The notes under the pieces were generated by a model. It saw nothing but the letters and a program-made list of their open reading frames with translations, ran no database searches and had not been told where the DNA came from. From contig OZ245942.1 of the NCBI GenBank assembly GCA_965230065.1, forward strand, positions 2,046,001-2,110,000: a stretch of 64,000 bases of DNA. Reading direction: 5' to 3'. The translations under genes and the position numbers were made by a program. Below are positions 16,801 through 26,450 of the stretch, in pieces (position 1 is the first letter of the stretch; each line of letters opens with the position of its first letter). The DNA is from G965230065 sp965230065 (GTDB lineage: Bacteria; Bacteroidota; Bacteroidia; Cytophagales; Cyclobacteriaceae).

Positions 16801-17424
16801 TTACTTTAATTCTACAGGCTGCTTCCGCCCTTTTTTATCCACGTAATACCAATTGCCCGTTCTTTCACCATTTTCATAAGGCCCCACATACTCCAGCCGG
16901 CCTTTTTTATCATAAAACTTCCATTCTCCGTGTTCTTTTCCGTGCTGAAAATTTCCTTCCTGCATGAGTTTTCCGTCTTCATGGTAAAAAGTCCATTTTC
17001 CCTCGGGCAAGCCGTTTTTATAATTGCCAATTCTTTTAAGCTGGCCGTTTTCATAATAGAAATGCCAGGTACCCTGGTACAAGCCACTTTCAAAGATACC
17101 AGCTTTTTCTAATTGTCCGTTGGGGTGAAAGTATTTTGAAGAATCTTCCTGCAATCCATTTTCCCAGTTTTCAATAGCGGTGAGGTTGCCGTCAAAGTCA
17201 TAATATTTTATAGTACCATGCAGCTCCCCATTTTGGTAATTTTCCTCGGCATTGAGCGTGCCATTCGGGTAGTAATATTGCCAGGTGCCTGTTTTATTTC
17301 CAAACTCAAGTTTTCCAGAAGCTTTCAGTGTTCCGTCATCATACTTCTCCTTATGCACTTCTTGCGCAAACAAATTCACTGAAACAATGAAGATAAAAAA
17401 ACAGATGTTTGTCAATATTTTCAT
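16801..17424 (-). CDS. YwqK/MORN-like repeat protein, exported
   Basis: Start moved to the ATG at 17424, which opens a signal peptide (MKILTNICFFIFIVSVNLFAQ); the earlier in-frame codons are basic and run into the promoter region of the divergent symporter gene. The mature part consists of about eight MORN-like strands of the form YYPNGTLNAEENYQNGELHG, NGQLKRIGNYKNGLPEGKW and so on. Database entries call the family 'toxin-antitoxin system YwqK family antitoxin', but here there is no toxin partner and the protein is exported, so an antitoxin role is unlikely. It may be a periplasmic or surface scaffold; function unknown. Confidence 0.8.
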   Translation of the reverse strand: MKILTNICFFIFIVSVNLFAQEVHKEKYDDGTLKASGKLEFGNKTGTWQYYYPNGTLNAEENYQNGELHGTIKYYDFDGNLTAIENWENGLQEDSSKYFHPNGQLEKAGIFESGLYQGTWHFYYENGQLKRIGNYKNGLPEGKWTFYHEDGKLMQEGNFQHGKEHGEWKFYDKKGRLEYVGPYENGERTGNWYYVDKKGRKQPVELK

Positions 17425-17583
17425 TCTTTCAAACTTACGAATTGTACCAGGTAAAGATTTCATTCTTTTTATAAAACCACCGCAAAACTTAAAATTTCGC
17501 TTTTTTCCTAGAAGAATATTTGCCATACTTGTGAGGTTTTTCCGGCTAATTACACAACACTAATCACAAACTAACACTGCTAT

Positions 17584-19281
17584 ATGGAGTTCTCGAACTT
17601 AGATTTAGGCATCTTTGTCGGCTATTGCGTTTTCATTATCGGACTAGGCCTTTGGGTTTCCCGCGAAAAGAAAGGTCATGAAAAGGATTCTAAGGATTAT
17701 TTTCTGGCCGGAAAAGCGCTTCCCTGGTGGGCGGTAGGCGCTTCGTTAATCGCCGCCAATATTTCTGCCGAGCAGTACATCGGCATGTCAGGCTCGGGTT
17801 TTGCCATTGGCCTGGCCATTGCTACGTATGAGTGGATGGCCGCTGCCACCCTGCTGGTGGTGGGTAAGTTTTTCCTTCCCATTTTCATAGAAAAGAAATT
17901 ATACACCATTCCCGAATTTTTGGAACAACGGTACAGCACCAGCCTGAAATCTATCCTGGCTGTGTTCTGGATTGCCCTGTACGTGTTTGTGAATTTAACA
18001 TCGGTATTGTACCTGGGTGCCAAAGCACTGGATACCATTCTGGGCACGGGCGATGGCAGCTTCCTCATGCCGGGCATTATTGGTTTGGCCGTTTTTGCCG
18101 CTACGTACTCGCTATGGGGCGGACTGAAAGCTGTTGCCTGGACGGACGTGGTGCAGGTCGTCATGCTTGTACTGGGCGGAGTTGTTACATCGGTCATTGC
18201 CCTGCAGCACCTGGCTCCCAATGGGGGCGTATTTGAAGGTTTCAGCCTGTTAATGGAAAGGGCTCCTGAGAAATTCTCTATGATACTGAGCAAAGGAGAA
18301 ATCCTTACACCCAACGGGGCCGATGCCTATTGGGACCTGCCGGGCTTATCGGTATTGATTGGCGGTATGTGGATTGCCAATCTGTACTATTGGGGGTTTA
18401 ACCAGTACATCATTCAGCGCACTCTGGCTGCCAAAAGCCTGCGCGAATCACAACGCGGTATTGTTTTCGCGGCTTCTCTCAAATTACTGATTCCCTTTAT
18501 CGTGGTAATTCCGGGTATCGTAGCTTTTGTGCTGAATGCCGGCCCGGAAGGAAACATTTCTGCCGATACGGTAGACCCCGCTTTTCTTACTGCGGATGGC
18601 GGTATAGATAATGACAGGGCCTTTCCCTGGCTAATTGATGCTTTTATTCCCACGGGCTTGAAAGGGCTGGTGCTGGCCGCCCTCACGGCTGCTATTGTAT
18701 CTTCCCTGGCTTCTATGCTCAACTCTACGGCTACCATTTTTACAATGGATATCTACAAGCCCAATATCAACAAAAATGCTTCTGAAACCACCATCGTAAC
18801 CGTGGGCCGGATTTCGGCAGCCCTTGCCCTGGTCATCGCTATTGTGATAGCACCCATGCTGGGCAATTTCAAGCAGGCTTTTCAGTTTATTCAGGAATAT
18901 ACCGGAATAGTAAGCCCGGGTATTCTGGCGGTGTTTATGCTGGGTCTCTTCTATAAAAAGACTACCAACAACGCGGCCATTTGGGGTGCGCTGGTTTCTA
19001 TTCCGCTTGCGCTTTATTTAAAGGTGGGCCGCAACGGATGGGCAGAAGGTACGGCCTTAGAACCTTTATTTCCCGAATTAGCCTTTATGAACCAAATGGG
19101 AATCGCTTTTGTACTTACCGCCCTCATCATTATCCTGATTAGCTATCTGGAAAATAAAGGCGCGGATGACGAAAAAGGGCTTGTTTTTGGAAAACACTTG
19201 TTCAGAACCGGCCCGGCATTTAATGTGGGCGCTTTTGCCATATTGACAATACTGGCCTTTTTATATACCATTTTCTGGTAA
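17584..19281 (+). CDS. sodium:sugar symporter (SSS/SLC5 family), likely galactose
   Basis: Inner-membrane Na+-coupled transporter of 565 residues with about 14 TM segments, related to Vibrio SGLT. Typical stretches: DYFLAGKALPWWAVGASLIA (residues ~38-57), NISAEQYIGMSGSGF, YTIPEFLEQRY, and NQYIIQRTLAAKS. The gene starts 22 bases ahead of galK (gap 19282-19303) and runs in the same direction, followed by galT, which points to galactose or a galactoside as substrate. This would import the sugar to be phosphorylated by GalK. Specificity is inferred from operon context and SGLT similarity. Confidence 0.92.
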   Translation: MEFSNLDLGIFVGYCVFIIGLGLWVSREKKGHEKDSKDYFLAGKALPWWAVGASLIAANISAEQYIGMSGSGFAIGLAIATYEWMAAATLLVVGKFFLPIFIEKKLYTIPEFLEQRYSTSLKSILAVFWIALYVFVNLTSVLYLGAKALDTILGTGDGSFLMPGIIGLAVFAATYSLWGGLKAVAWTDVVQVVMLVLGGVVTSVIALQHLAPNGGVFEGFSLLMERAPEKFSMILSKGEILTPNGADAYWDLPGLSVLIGGMWIANLYYWGFNQYIIQRTLAAKSLRESQRGIVFAASLKLLIPFIVVIPGIVAFVLNAGPEGNISADTVDPAFLTADGGIDNDRAFPWLIDAFIPTGLKGLVLAALTAAIVSSLASMLNSTATIFTMDIYKPNINKNASETTIVTVGRISAALALVIAIVIAPMLGNFKQAFQFIQEYTGIVSPGILAVFMLGLFYKKTTNNAAIWGALVSIPLALYLKVGRNGWAEGTALEPLFPELAFMNQMGIAFVLTALIIILISYLENKGADDEKGLVFGKHLFRTGPAFNVGAFAILTILAFLYTIFW

Positions 19282-19303
19282 AAGTTGAAGAAAGAAAGTT
19301 GAG

Positions 19304-20464
19304 ATGGAAATAGAACAGATAAAAGAGAAGTTTCAGGCACTTTTTCATAATGAACCCACGCTGGTGCGCTCTCCGGGGCGGGTAAACCTGATTGGCGAAC
19401 ACACCGACTACAACATGGGCTTTGTGTTGCCCGCTGCCATCAATAAGGAAATCCGCTTTGCAATGGCTGAAAATGGAACAGGAGAGTGCAATTTGTATGC
19501 AGCCAACATAGACAAGCATTTTTCTTTTGCTTTAGAAAAATTGGAGCCTGTGGCAGAAGAATGGCCTAATTACATCATAGGCGTAGTAGACCAATTACAA
19601 AAAGCCGGTCATCCACTGAAAGGGTTTGACTGTGTATTTGGTGGCAATATTCCATTGGGTGCAGGCATGTCATCCTCTGCTGCCCTGGAGTGTGGCATCG
19701 CCGCCGGCCTCGATCATATTTTTGGGCTGGGCATTGAAAAGATAGACAGGGTGAAATTATCCCAAAAGGCAGAAAACGAGTTTGTAGGTGTGCAATGCGG
19801 CATCATGGACCAGTTTGCCAGTTCTTTTGGGCAGGCAGGAAATGTAATCAAACTGGATTGCCGGTCGCTGGATTTTGACTATTATCCATTTTCTACAGAA
19901 GACTATAAAATAGTACTGATTAACACCAATGTAAGCCATTCCCTGGCTTCTTCCGAGTACAATGTGCGTCGGAAGCAATGCGAGGACGCGGTGGCCGTTA
20001 TCCAAAAACATGAACAGGGCGTGGAGAGCCTGCGGGATGTAACCCTGGAAATGCTGGAAAATTATAAAAGCCACCTTGAGCCCCTCACCTGGCAACGCTG
20101 CAAATATGTATTGGAAGAAAACCAGCGGGTGGCTGAAGCCTGTGAAGCGTTATTGCAAAACGACCTTCCGCTTTTTGGACAAAAGATGTATGCCTCTCAC
20201 CAGGGTTTGAGTCAGGAATATGAAGTGAGCTGCAAAGAGCTGGACTTTCTGGTAGAGCAGGCAAAAAAATACGATGCCGTACTGGGTGCCCGCATGATGG
20301 GTGGCGGCTTTGGTGGCTGCACCATCAATTTGGTAAAAAATGAAGGCATTGAACAATTCACTTCTGAAGTAACCGAGGCTTACCAAAAGGCCATGAAAAA
20401 AGAACCTGAAGTGTATATTGGAGAAATTGTGAATGGTACGGAAGTTTATAACTTTAAATCCTAA
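19304..20464 (+). CDS. galK: galactokinase
   Basis: Leloir pathway enzyme making galactose-1-phosphate (GHMP kinase fold). The signature RSPGRVNLIGEHTDYNMGF lies near residues 23-41, the ATP loop GGNIPLGAGMSSSAALE near 110-126, and the C-terminal GHMP motif MMGGGFGGCTINLV near 332-345. Length of 386 is normal. Lies 22 bases after the symporter and 154 bases before galT in the same direction. No galE or galM is found in the window. Confidence 0.96.
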   Translation: MEIEQIKEKFQALFHNEPTLVRSPGRVNLIGEHTDYNMGFVLPAAINKEIRFAMAENGTGECNLYAANIDKHFSFALEKLEPVAEEWPNYIIGVVDQLQKAGHPLKGFDCVFGGNIPLGAGMSSSAALECGIAAGLDHIFGLGIEKIDRVKLSQKAENEFVGVQCGIMDQFASSFGQAGNVIKLDCRSLDFDYYPFSTEDYKIVLINTNVSHSLASSEYNVRRKQCEDAVAVIQKHEQGVESLRDVTLEMLENYKSHLEPLTWQRCKYVLEENQRVAEACEALLQNDLPLFGQKMYASHQGLSQEYEVSCKELDFLVEQAKKYDAVLGARMMGGGFGGCTINLVKNEGIEQFTSEVTEAYQKAMKKEPEVYIGEIVNGTEVYNFKS

Positions 20465-20618
20465 TTTCTAATCCGCCGCGGCCCGGCCAAAATTCTAAAT
20501 AATATCAAATACTTAATGCTCAAATATCTAAATGTTTTGTGCATTTGGATTTCGGTATTGTAATTTGTTTAGGATTTGGTTTTTAGAGTTTCTCCTTAAA
20601 GAAGTATAAATCAAAAAA

Positions 20619-21659
20619 ATGAACTTTAACCTATCAGACCACCCCCACAGAAGATACAACCCCCTCACTGGCGACTGGGTGCTGGTGTCGCCCCACCGTG
20701 CCAAGCGGCCCTGGCAGGGACAGGTGGAAAAATCTGCGGAAGAAAAACGCCCACAGTACGACCCAAAATGCTATTTGTGTCCGGGTAACGAAAGGGCCGG
20801 AGGTGAGCACAATCCTGATTATACGGGCACTTATGCCTTTACCAACGACTTTGCGGCATTGAAAGAAACCCCCGCCGGAAGCTTTGAAAAAAATGGATTG
20901 CTGAAAGCCGAAAGCGAACAGGGCATGTGCCGGGTCATCTGCTTCTCGCCCCGCCATGATCTCACGCTGCCCGAAATGGAACTGACTGATATAGTAAAAG
21001 TAGTTGAGCTTTGGCAAAATGAATATAAAGCCCTGGGCGGCCGACCGGAAATCAATTATGTGCAAATTTTTGAAAATAAAGGAGCCGTGATGGGCTGTAG
21101 CAATCCGCACCCCCACGGGCAAATTTGGGCACAAAGCACCGTACCCGATGAGCCCGCCAAAGAATCTGCAAAGCAAGCGGAATATTTCCAACAACACCAA
21201 AGCAGTTTGCTGGGCGATTACCTTTCATTAGAACTGGAAGAAAAAGAGAGAATAGTCGTAGAAAATGAAAGTTTTGTAGCCCTCGTACCATTCTGGGCAG
21301 TGTGGCCTTTTGAAACCATGTTGATCAGTAAACGCCATGTGCAGCACATCAACCAGTTAGCTGAAGCGGAAAAGCAGGATTATGCCAAAATTTTGAAAGA
21401 ACTCACCATCATTTACGATAACCTTTTTGAAGTTTCTTTCCCTTATTCGGCAGGCATCCACCAGGCACCTACCGATGGAAAAAAGCATGAACATTGGCAT
21501 TTTCATCACCATTTTTATCCGCCCCTGCTGCGTTCGGCCACGGTAAAAAAATTCATGGTAGGCTACGAAATGCTGGGCGACCCCCAGCGGGATATTACGC
21601 CCGAAAGTAGTGCGGAAAGGCTGAGGATTTTGCCGAGGGTGCATTATAAAACCCAGTAA
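20619..21659 (+). CDS. galT: galactose-1-phosphate uridylyltransferase
   Basis: Exchanges UMP between UDP-glucose and galactose-1-phosphate (HIT superfamily). The catalytic HPH is seen in [13 protein letters not shown] near residue 166. Substrate and metal stretches are [44 protein letters not shown] and the C-terminal [16 protein letters not shown]. 346 residues, the family norm. Third gene of the symporter-galK-galT cluster. The 154-base gap from galK holds no gene. Confidence 0.96.
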   Translation: MNFNLSDHPHRRYNPLTGDWVLVSPHRAKRPWQGQVEKSAEEKRPQYDPKCYLCPGNERAGGEHNPDYTGTYAFTNDFAALKETPAGSFEKNGLLKAESEQGMCRVICFSPRHDLTLPEMELTDIVKVVELWQNEYKALGGRPEINYVQIFENKGAVMGCSNPHPHGQIWAQSTVPDEPAKESAKQAEYFQQHQSSLLGDYLSLELEEKERIVVENESFVALVPFWAVWPFETMLISKRHVQHINQLAEAEKQDYAKILKELTIIYDNLFEVSFPYSAGIHQAPTDGKKHEHWHFHHHFYPPLLRSATVKKFMVGYEMLGDPQRDITPESSAERLRILPRVHYKTQ

Positions 21660-21728
21660 ATACTTTCCTTGTTTCCAGAAATGCCCTGCTTATTTTAGTT
21701 TTGTTGATGTATTTACAGTAAAGAAAAA

Positions 21729-21785
21729 CTTCTGAAGTTCCCCCCTTTGTCCCCCTTGGGGGAGATAGAGGGGAGAACTTCGGAG
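21729..21785. repeat. dispersed C/G-rich hairpin after galT
   Basis: CTTCTGAAGTTCCCCCC (21729-21745) is imperfectly complementary to GGGGAGAACTTCGGAG (21770-21785). The centre CCCCCTTGGGGG is itself palindromic. It separates galT and waaA and can act as a terminator; similar to the repeat at 13836-13893. Confidence 0.45.
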
Positions 21786-21815
21786 GTCTTACATACGGCT
21801 TAGCCTGATTTCTTA

Positions 21816-23069
21816 ATGATTCATCACTTTTTTTCCTTACTTTTTAAACTCGCTCTCTGGCTGGCGTATCCTTTCCATAAGAAAGCCCAAAAAATGCTGG
21901 ATGGCAGAAAAGCCGTTTTCCAGCAACTGGAGCAATTTGCAAAAACAAAAGGCGAACAACCCGTTCTTTGGTTTCATTGCGCTTCTTTGGGTGAGTTTGA
22001 GCAGGGCCGCCCCGTGATTGAAAGGCTGAAAGCTGATTATCCCCAATACAAAATTGTGCTTACCTTTTTCTCTCCTTCCGGCTACGAGGTGCGAAAAAAC
22101 TATGCCGCAGCCGGTTTGGTGTGCTACCTGCCTTTAGACAGCAAAGCGAATGCCCGTAAATTTGTACAATTGGTAAATCCAAAAACCGCTTTTTTTGTAA
22201 AGTACGAATACTGGCATTTTTACTTGTCTGAACTGGAAAAGCGCAACATTCCGGCCATTGCCATTTCTGTCATCTTTTTACCGCATTATACGCCGTTTCG
22301 GTGGTATGGAAAGTTTTACCATGCCACCCTCAAAAAAATCACCCATTATTTCCTGCAAGACCAAAACTCGGCCGATTTAATCAAAGCGATTGGCATCCAA
22401 AACACCACCGTTGCCGGGGATACACGTTTTGACAGGGTCGCAGCTATTTGCAACAATGTACAACCCATTCCCCTGGCCGAAAGCTTTAAATCAGGCCAAA
22501 AACTCATGGTGATTGGCAGCAGTTGGCCGGAAGACATGGAAGTGCTGATTCCCTTTATTCAGCAGACAGAAAACCTCAAATTCATCATCGCCCCTCATAA
22601 TATTCATGAAGCTGAGCTGGTGGTTATGGAAGAAAAACTGGATGGAAAAACAGTGAGGTTCTCAGAAGCACAGCCCGAAACAGTAGCCAATTACAACGTG
22701 CTGATTATTGATAATATCGGTATGCTTACGGCCCTGTACCAGTACGGGGAGTTTGCTTACGTTGGTGGCGCTTTTCGTACCGGATTGCATAACGTGCTCG
22801 AGCCGGCCACTTTCGGAATGCCCATTTTTTTTGGCAACCAAAAATACCATGTATTCCGGGAAGCCCACGAACTCATTGCCAGGAAAGCCGCTTTTCCGAT
22901 AGGAAGTTTAGAAGAATTTCTTACCCATTGTAATGTGTTTCTTGAAAATGAAGCCCAAAGACAGGAAGCTGTAAATGCCTGTAAAACCTATGTGGATGAA
23001 AATGTGGGGGCGACGGATGCAATTTTGGGTTATTTGAAAGAGAAAAGAATGATTGAAGGGAGCCACTAG
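21816..23069 (+). CDS. waaA: 3-deoxy-D-manno-octulosonic acid (Kdo) transferase
   Basis: Adds Kdo to lipid A precursor in lipopolysaccharide assembly at the inner membrane (GT30). 417 residues. The N-terminal hydrophobic anchor (MIHHFFSLLFKLALWLAYPF) precedes WFHCASLGEFEQGRPVIERL, carrying the conserved active-site Glu, and TFFSPSGYEVRKNY. The C-terminal half has VIGSSWPEDMEVL and the nucleotide-sugar site YVGGAFRTGLHNVLEPATFG. All hallmarks are present. Followed by rsgA in the same direction after 111 bases. Confidence 0.95.
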   Translation: MIHHFFSLLFKLALWLAYPFHKKAQKMLDGRKAVFQQLEQFAKTKGEQPVLWFHCASLGEFEQGRPVIERLKADYPQYKIVLTFFSPSGYEVRKNYAAAGLVCYLPLDSKANARKFVQLVNPKTAFFVKYEYWHFYLSELEKRNIPAIAISVIFLPHYTPFRWYGKFYHATLKKITHYFLQDQNSADLIKAIGIQNTTVAGDTRFDRVAAICNNVQPIPLAESFKSGQKLMVIGSSWPEDMEVLIPFIQQTENLKFIIAPHNIHEAELVVMEEKLDGKTVRFSEAQPETVANYNVLIIDNIGMLTALYQYGEFAYVGGAFRTGLHNVLEPATFGMPIFFGNQKYHVFREAHELIARKAAFPIGSLEEFLTHCNVFLENEAQRQEAVNACKTYVDENVGATDAILGYLKEKRMIEGSH

Positions 23070-23180
23070 CTGCTGGCTACAAGCCACAGGGATTTAAATT
23101 TTTTAGCTAGGAAGTTTCCAATTGTAGCTAAATCCATACAGATGGGGCTATAAATTCATCATCCATTATTAAATTACAGT

Positions 23181-24104
23181 ATGCAAGGCAGAATTTTCAA
23201 ATCAACAGGGTCGTGGTACACCGTAGTAGGCGATGACGGGCAAACTTATCAGTGCCGTCTGCGGGGCAAATTCAAGCTGGAGGGCATGAAAGTGACCAAT
23301 CCGCTTGCCGTGGGTGACCGGGTGCAATTGAAAGAAGAGGACAAAGCCAATAATACCGCTCTGATTACCGATATTTTGCCCCGTACTAATTATATCATCC
23401 GTAAGTCTATCCGGAAAACGGCACATGGGCACATCATCGCTGCCAATATTGACCAGGCCGTGCTGATTGTTACGCTGGTATTTCCCCGCACGTCACTGGG
23501 GTTTATCGATCGTTACCTGGTTTCGGCCGAGTCGTTTCGTATTCCTTCCCTATTGGTATTTAACAAAACCGACTTGCTGGAAGAAGACGGCATAGCGTAT
23601 CAGGAAGAGCTTTCAGCATTGTACCAACAAATCGGGTATGATGCCATCAGCATTTCTGCTTTTGATAAAAATGATATTGAAAGGCTGAAAAGTAAACTTG
23701 CCGGAAAAACTTCTTTGTTTTCGGGACATTCCGGCGTGGGCAAATCCACCATCCTGAACCAACTGCACCCCGATATTCATCAGAAAACTGCGGAAGTATC
23801 CACCTTTGCCGATAAAGGCGTGCACACCACCACCTTTGCCGAAATGTTCCGGATAGCTGAAGAAACTTTTGTGATTGACACCCCCGGCATTAAAGAACTG
23901 GGGTTGATGGATATTGAGGACGAAGAACTTTACCACTTTTTTCCCGAAATGCGAGAATTGATGGGTGAATGTAAATTCTACAATTGCACCCACACCCACG
24001 AACCCAAATGCGCTGTGATAGCAGCCGTACAAAACGGTGAAATAGCCGAAAGCCGGTATTACAATTACCTGAGCATGCTGGAAGACGAGGATAACAGAAG
24101 ATGA
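23181..24104 (+). CDS. rsgA: ribosome small-subunit-dependent GTPase A
   Basis: Late 30S assembly GTPase. The N-terminal OB domain (about 1-75) precedes the circularly permuted GTPase domain with VFNKTDLL (G4, ahead of the P-loop), GHSGVGKSTILN (G1) and DTPGIKEL (G3). The C-terminal zinc domain shows CKFYNCTHTHEPKCAV, with the conserved Cys/His ligands. Length of 307 is typical. Convergent with bshC across a short hairpin. Confidence 0.96.
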   Translation: MQGRIFKSTGSWYTVVGDDGQTYQCRLRGKFKLEGMKVTNPLAVGDRVQLKEEDKANNTALITDILPRTNYIIRKSIRKTAHGHIIAANIDQAVLIVTLVFPRTSLGFIDRYLVSAESFRIPSLLVFNKTDLLEEDGIAYQEELSALYQQIGYDAISISAFDKNDIERLKSKLAGKTSLFSGHSGVGKSTILNQLHPDIHQKTAEVSTFADKGVHTTTFAEMFRIAEETFVIDTPGIKELGLMDIEDEELYHFFPEMRELMGECKFYNCTHTHEPKCAVIAAVQNGEIAESRYYNYLSMLEDEDNRR

Positions 24105-24112
24105 TTTTCAGT

Positions 24113-24142
24113 AGGCAGTCTTTACATAACTACTGACTGCCT
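24113..24142. terminator. hairpin between convergent rsgA and bshC
   Basis: AGGCAGTC (24113-24120) pairs perfectly with GACTGCCT (24135-24142), with a 14-base loop. It lies 9 bases past the rsgA stop and just before the bshC stop. There is no clear T-run on either side, so termination is inferred from position; the CAGTAGGCAG core is shared with the element at 41354-41404. Confidence 0.45.
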
Positions 24143-24155
24143 GGTGCAACTGCTG

Positions 24156-25751
24156 CTACTCGTCTTCTATCACAATATTAAAACGAAAGTCGAGGGGGGC
24201 AAAATTGTCCAGAAAATGCTGTAAAATTTCGGGGGTGTTGATGTAAAAGTTCAGTAAATTATCGTGCCTTTCCTGCAACCCACCACCCGGAAAAAGTTTT
24301 TCTTTGAGGGATTCTATTTGTTTTACCGCTGTTTCCTGGTTGCGCTCTTCCGATTTTTTCAACCTTTTTTCAATGTTTTCCAGTATTTTCTGGGCTTTGT
24401 TGGATTCGGCCCCGATGAAGCCGTCCAGGCTTTTGTCAACGGCAGCAGCTTTGTTTTTTACAGAAGAAAATACTTCCTGCAATACTTCTTTTTCTTTCTT
24501 CAACTGTATGCCATGCTCGGCACTGTTGTCCAGAAATTTCTTGACCAGGGCATGTGTATCCATGAAGAGGTCGCGGGCTTCCAGCGGAATTTTGTGCATT
24601 TTGCGCGTATTGGTTTTGTTGATGACCAACGCAAAATTGCGGGGCAGCAATATAGGAAAAGGTTGCTTGTAATGTGCAAAAACAGATTTTAGTTGCAGCC
24701 AGTACGCTACCTCGGCCGGGCCACCCACATACGCCAGGTTGGGCAAAATCATTTCCTGATACAGAGGGCGTAAAATCACATTGGGACTGAACTTTTCGGG
24801 GTGTTCGTCCACCAACTGCAAAAGTTCTTCTTCCGAAAACTGAAGGTCGGTATTCAGCACTTCATACTTTCCATTTTCTTTTACAATCCTTTCCCGCAGG
24901 CCTTCATCCAGGTAGAAAAAATTAATGTCGCGGGAAAAAACCTGGGTTTTGTAATTCAATTCATCTAATTCGGCCGAGGCCTCTTCTACCAGTTTTTTGG
25001 ACGTATGCTGGGTGAGATCGTCTTTGATTACCTCGGCAAACATGCTTTTCAAGGTCACATCATCGGCATCCAGGGTAACCAGCCCTTCTTCCCCAAAAAG
25101 CTCATTGATGAAATACTGTGTAGCTGCGGCCAGGGTTTTGTGTTCGGTATAGGCTTTTTCAAAAAGGGCAATTCTTTCAGGAAGCTCTTCAAAGATGGCA
25201 GAAATTTCTTCTGGGTTGAAGCGGCCTACTGCCCCTTTTTGTTGTGTTTCCCAGGTATATTCTTTGCCAAACAGGTGGAAATGGTTGATTTCTGTAAAAT
25301 CGTGGTCTTCGGAGGCCATCCAGTACACGGGCACAAAATGACAGTCCGGATGGGTTTCTTTCAGCTTTTTACAAAGGTTGATGACCGTTACAATTTTATA
25401 AATAAAATACAGCGGCCCGGTAAAAATGTTAAGCTGATGCCCCGTGGTGATGGTAAAGGTTTTTTCGTCGGCTATTTTCTGAATGTTTTGTTCAACAGCC
25501 TTGGTCTTTACCAAATCTTTGTACTGCTGTTTCAGTACCTGTTGCAACTTTTTTCGGTTTTCTGCAGGAAAGTTTCTCTCTTTCAATTGCTGCCCGAAGC
25601 TTTCCAGTTTAGGTGGAAGGTAGTAATATTTTTCCAGCGCTGCATCGCCTGAAAGGTAATCTAAAAATATATCCGAAAAATTATTGACGTTCTCCAGTGG
25701 GAGTTTTTCCAGCGTCATGGGTTGAGGGTTATCAGTTTGGGGTTGGCTCAC
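24156..25751 (-). CDS. bshC: bacillithiol biosynthesis cysteine-adding enzyme
   Basis: Last enzyme of bacillithiol synthesis, joining cysteine to GlcN-malate. 531 residues. Nucleotide-fold core with FTITTGHQLNIFTGPLYFIY and VPVYWMASEDHDFTEIN (both strong BshC signatures), then LRPLYQEMILPNLAYVGGP. A coiled-coil segment covers about residues 400-490. An internal ATG at 25718 (MTLEKLPLENVN) may be the real start because the first eleven residues are low in complexity and not typical. Presence implies bacillithiol as the cell thiol, known for Bacteroidota. bshA and bshB are not in the window. Confidence 0.95.
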   Translation of the reverse strand: MSQPQTDNPQPMTLEKLPLENVNNFSDIFLDYLSGDAALEKYYYLPPKLESFGQQLKERNFPAENRKKLQQVLKQQYKDLVKTKAVEQNIQKIADEKTFTITTGHQLNIFTGPLYFIYKIVTVINLCKKLKETHPDCHFVPVYWMASEDHDFTEINHFHLFGKEYTWETQQKGAVGRFNPEEISAIFEELPERIALFEKAYTEHKTLAAATQYFINELFGEEGLVTLDADDVTLKSMFAEVIKDDLTQHTSKKLVEEASAELDELNYKTQVFSRDINFFYLDEGLRERIVKENGKYEVLNTDLQFSEEELLQLVDEHPEKFSPNVILRPLYQEMILPNLAYVGGPAEVAYWLQLKSVFAHYKQPFPILLPRNFALVINKTNTRKMHKIPLEARDLFMDTHALVKKFLDNSAEHGIQLKKEKEVLQEVFSSVKNKAAAVDKSLDGFIGAESNKAQKILENIEKRLKKSEERNQETAVKQIESLKEKLFPGGGLQERHDNLLNFYINTPEILQHFLDNFAPLDFRFNIVIEDE

Positions 25752-26103
25752 TTTACCTTACAAATTTCTTCTATTACAATTATGATGATAGTTTACGCAC
25801 GAAACAGATTTTCGTTATGGCATTTCAGCTTTGTGATATCTTTATCATGGAAATTTTAGTAAGTCATTCCAAATAATTTTGAATACTTACTATCAAAACT
25901 TTATATGATGCTCAACTTTTCTTAAGTATAATACCGGAATAAAATATTATTGCATATATTTAATAAAAAATTGTAATATTTAAATCTAATTAGCTGTGTG
26001 TTTTCGTATGTTGGAAAGTTTGGTACGACAAGCTGCCATCATTTATTAAAAAGTTTAACTAAAAGTCCTGGTTTTTAAACTGAACCATCAAAACTAAAGT
26101 ACA
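25752..26103. other. AT-rich intergenic region
   Basis: 352 bases between the divergent bshC and a small gene at 26104. Both promoters should lie here. It is strongly AT-rich around 25920-26000. No gene, RNA structure or repeat could be made out. Confidence 0.5.
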
Positions 26104-26403
26104 ATGACACACACAAATCAAAGAAAAACACACAAAGAATTAGTAGGAAACCTTGCCTTGTTTAATGGCATGTTTAAGTGGTATAGTCGGTTAGGTGGCA
26201 ATGATGGGGCTTGCATTGAGCAGGCTTTGAAAGCCCGGCACGTGGGCACAAAAAACGCGAACCCAGTGGATGTGTATTTGGGAAGGGTAAAGCCTGATGA
26301 GATGGTGGAGAGGGGCAGCATGCTGTTAGCGCAAAAAGAAGCGATGATTCAGGAAGTAAAAACAAAGTTCTCCTTAGACGGGGCAACTATCCAAAATATC
26401 TAA
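26104..26403 (+). CDS. small protein of unknown function
   Basis: 99 residues, soluble, basic at the N-terminus (MTHTNQRKTHKELVGN), ending in a probable helix (MLLAQKEAMIQEVKTKF). I do not recognise the family. The piece NPVDVYLGR is reminiscent of the TPADVYFGR stretch near the C-terminus of IS3-type transposases, and the following residues could be the usual helical tail, but the rest does not fit and no insertion sequence ends are visible; this is a weak resemblance. The region upstream is AT-rich and the gene ends in a hairpin shared with rimO. Real coding status is likely but not certain. Confidence 0.5.
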   Translation: MTHTNQRKTHKELVGNLALFNGMFKWYSRLGGNDGACIEQALKARHVGTKNANPVDVYLGRVKPDEMVERGSMLLAQKEAMIQEVKTKFSLDGATIQNI

Positions 26404-26423
26404 AACTTTCTTTCTTTTATAGG

Positions 26424-26450
26424 CTTCGGAAGTTTAAGAAACTTCCGAAG
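26424..26450. terminator. perfect 12-bp hairpin overlapping the rimO 3' end
   Basis: CTTCGGAAGTTT (26424-26435), loop AAG, AAACTTCCGAAG (26439-26450). It lies 20 bases after the small gene's stop and contains the last codons and the stop of convergent rimO. Likely a shared terminator-type structure, though no T-run follows directly. Confidence 0.5.

Noticed and set aside
16801..17424. Antitoxin role for the YwqK-like protein
   Set aside because: The family name suggests it, but a signal peptide is present and no toxin gene is adjacent.
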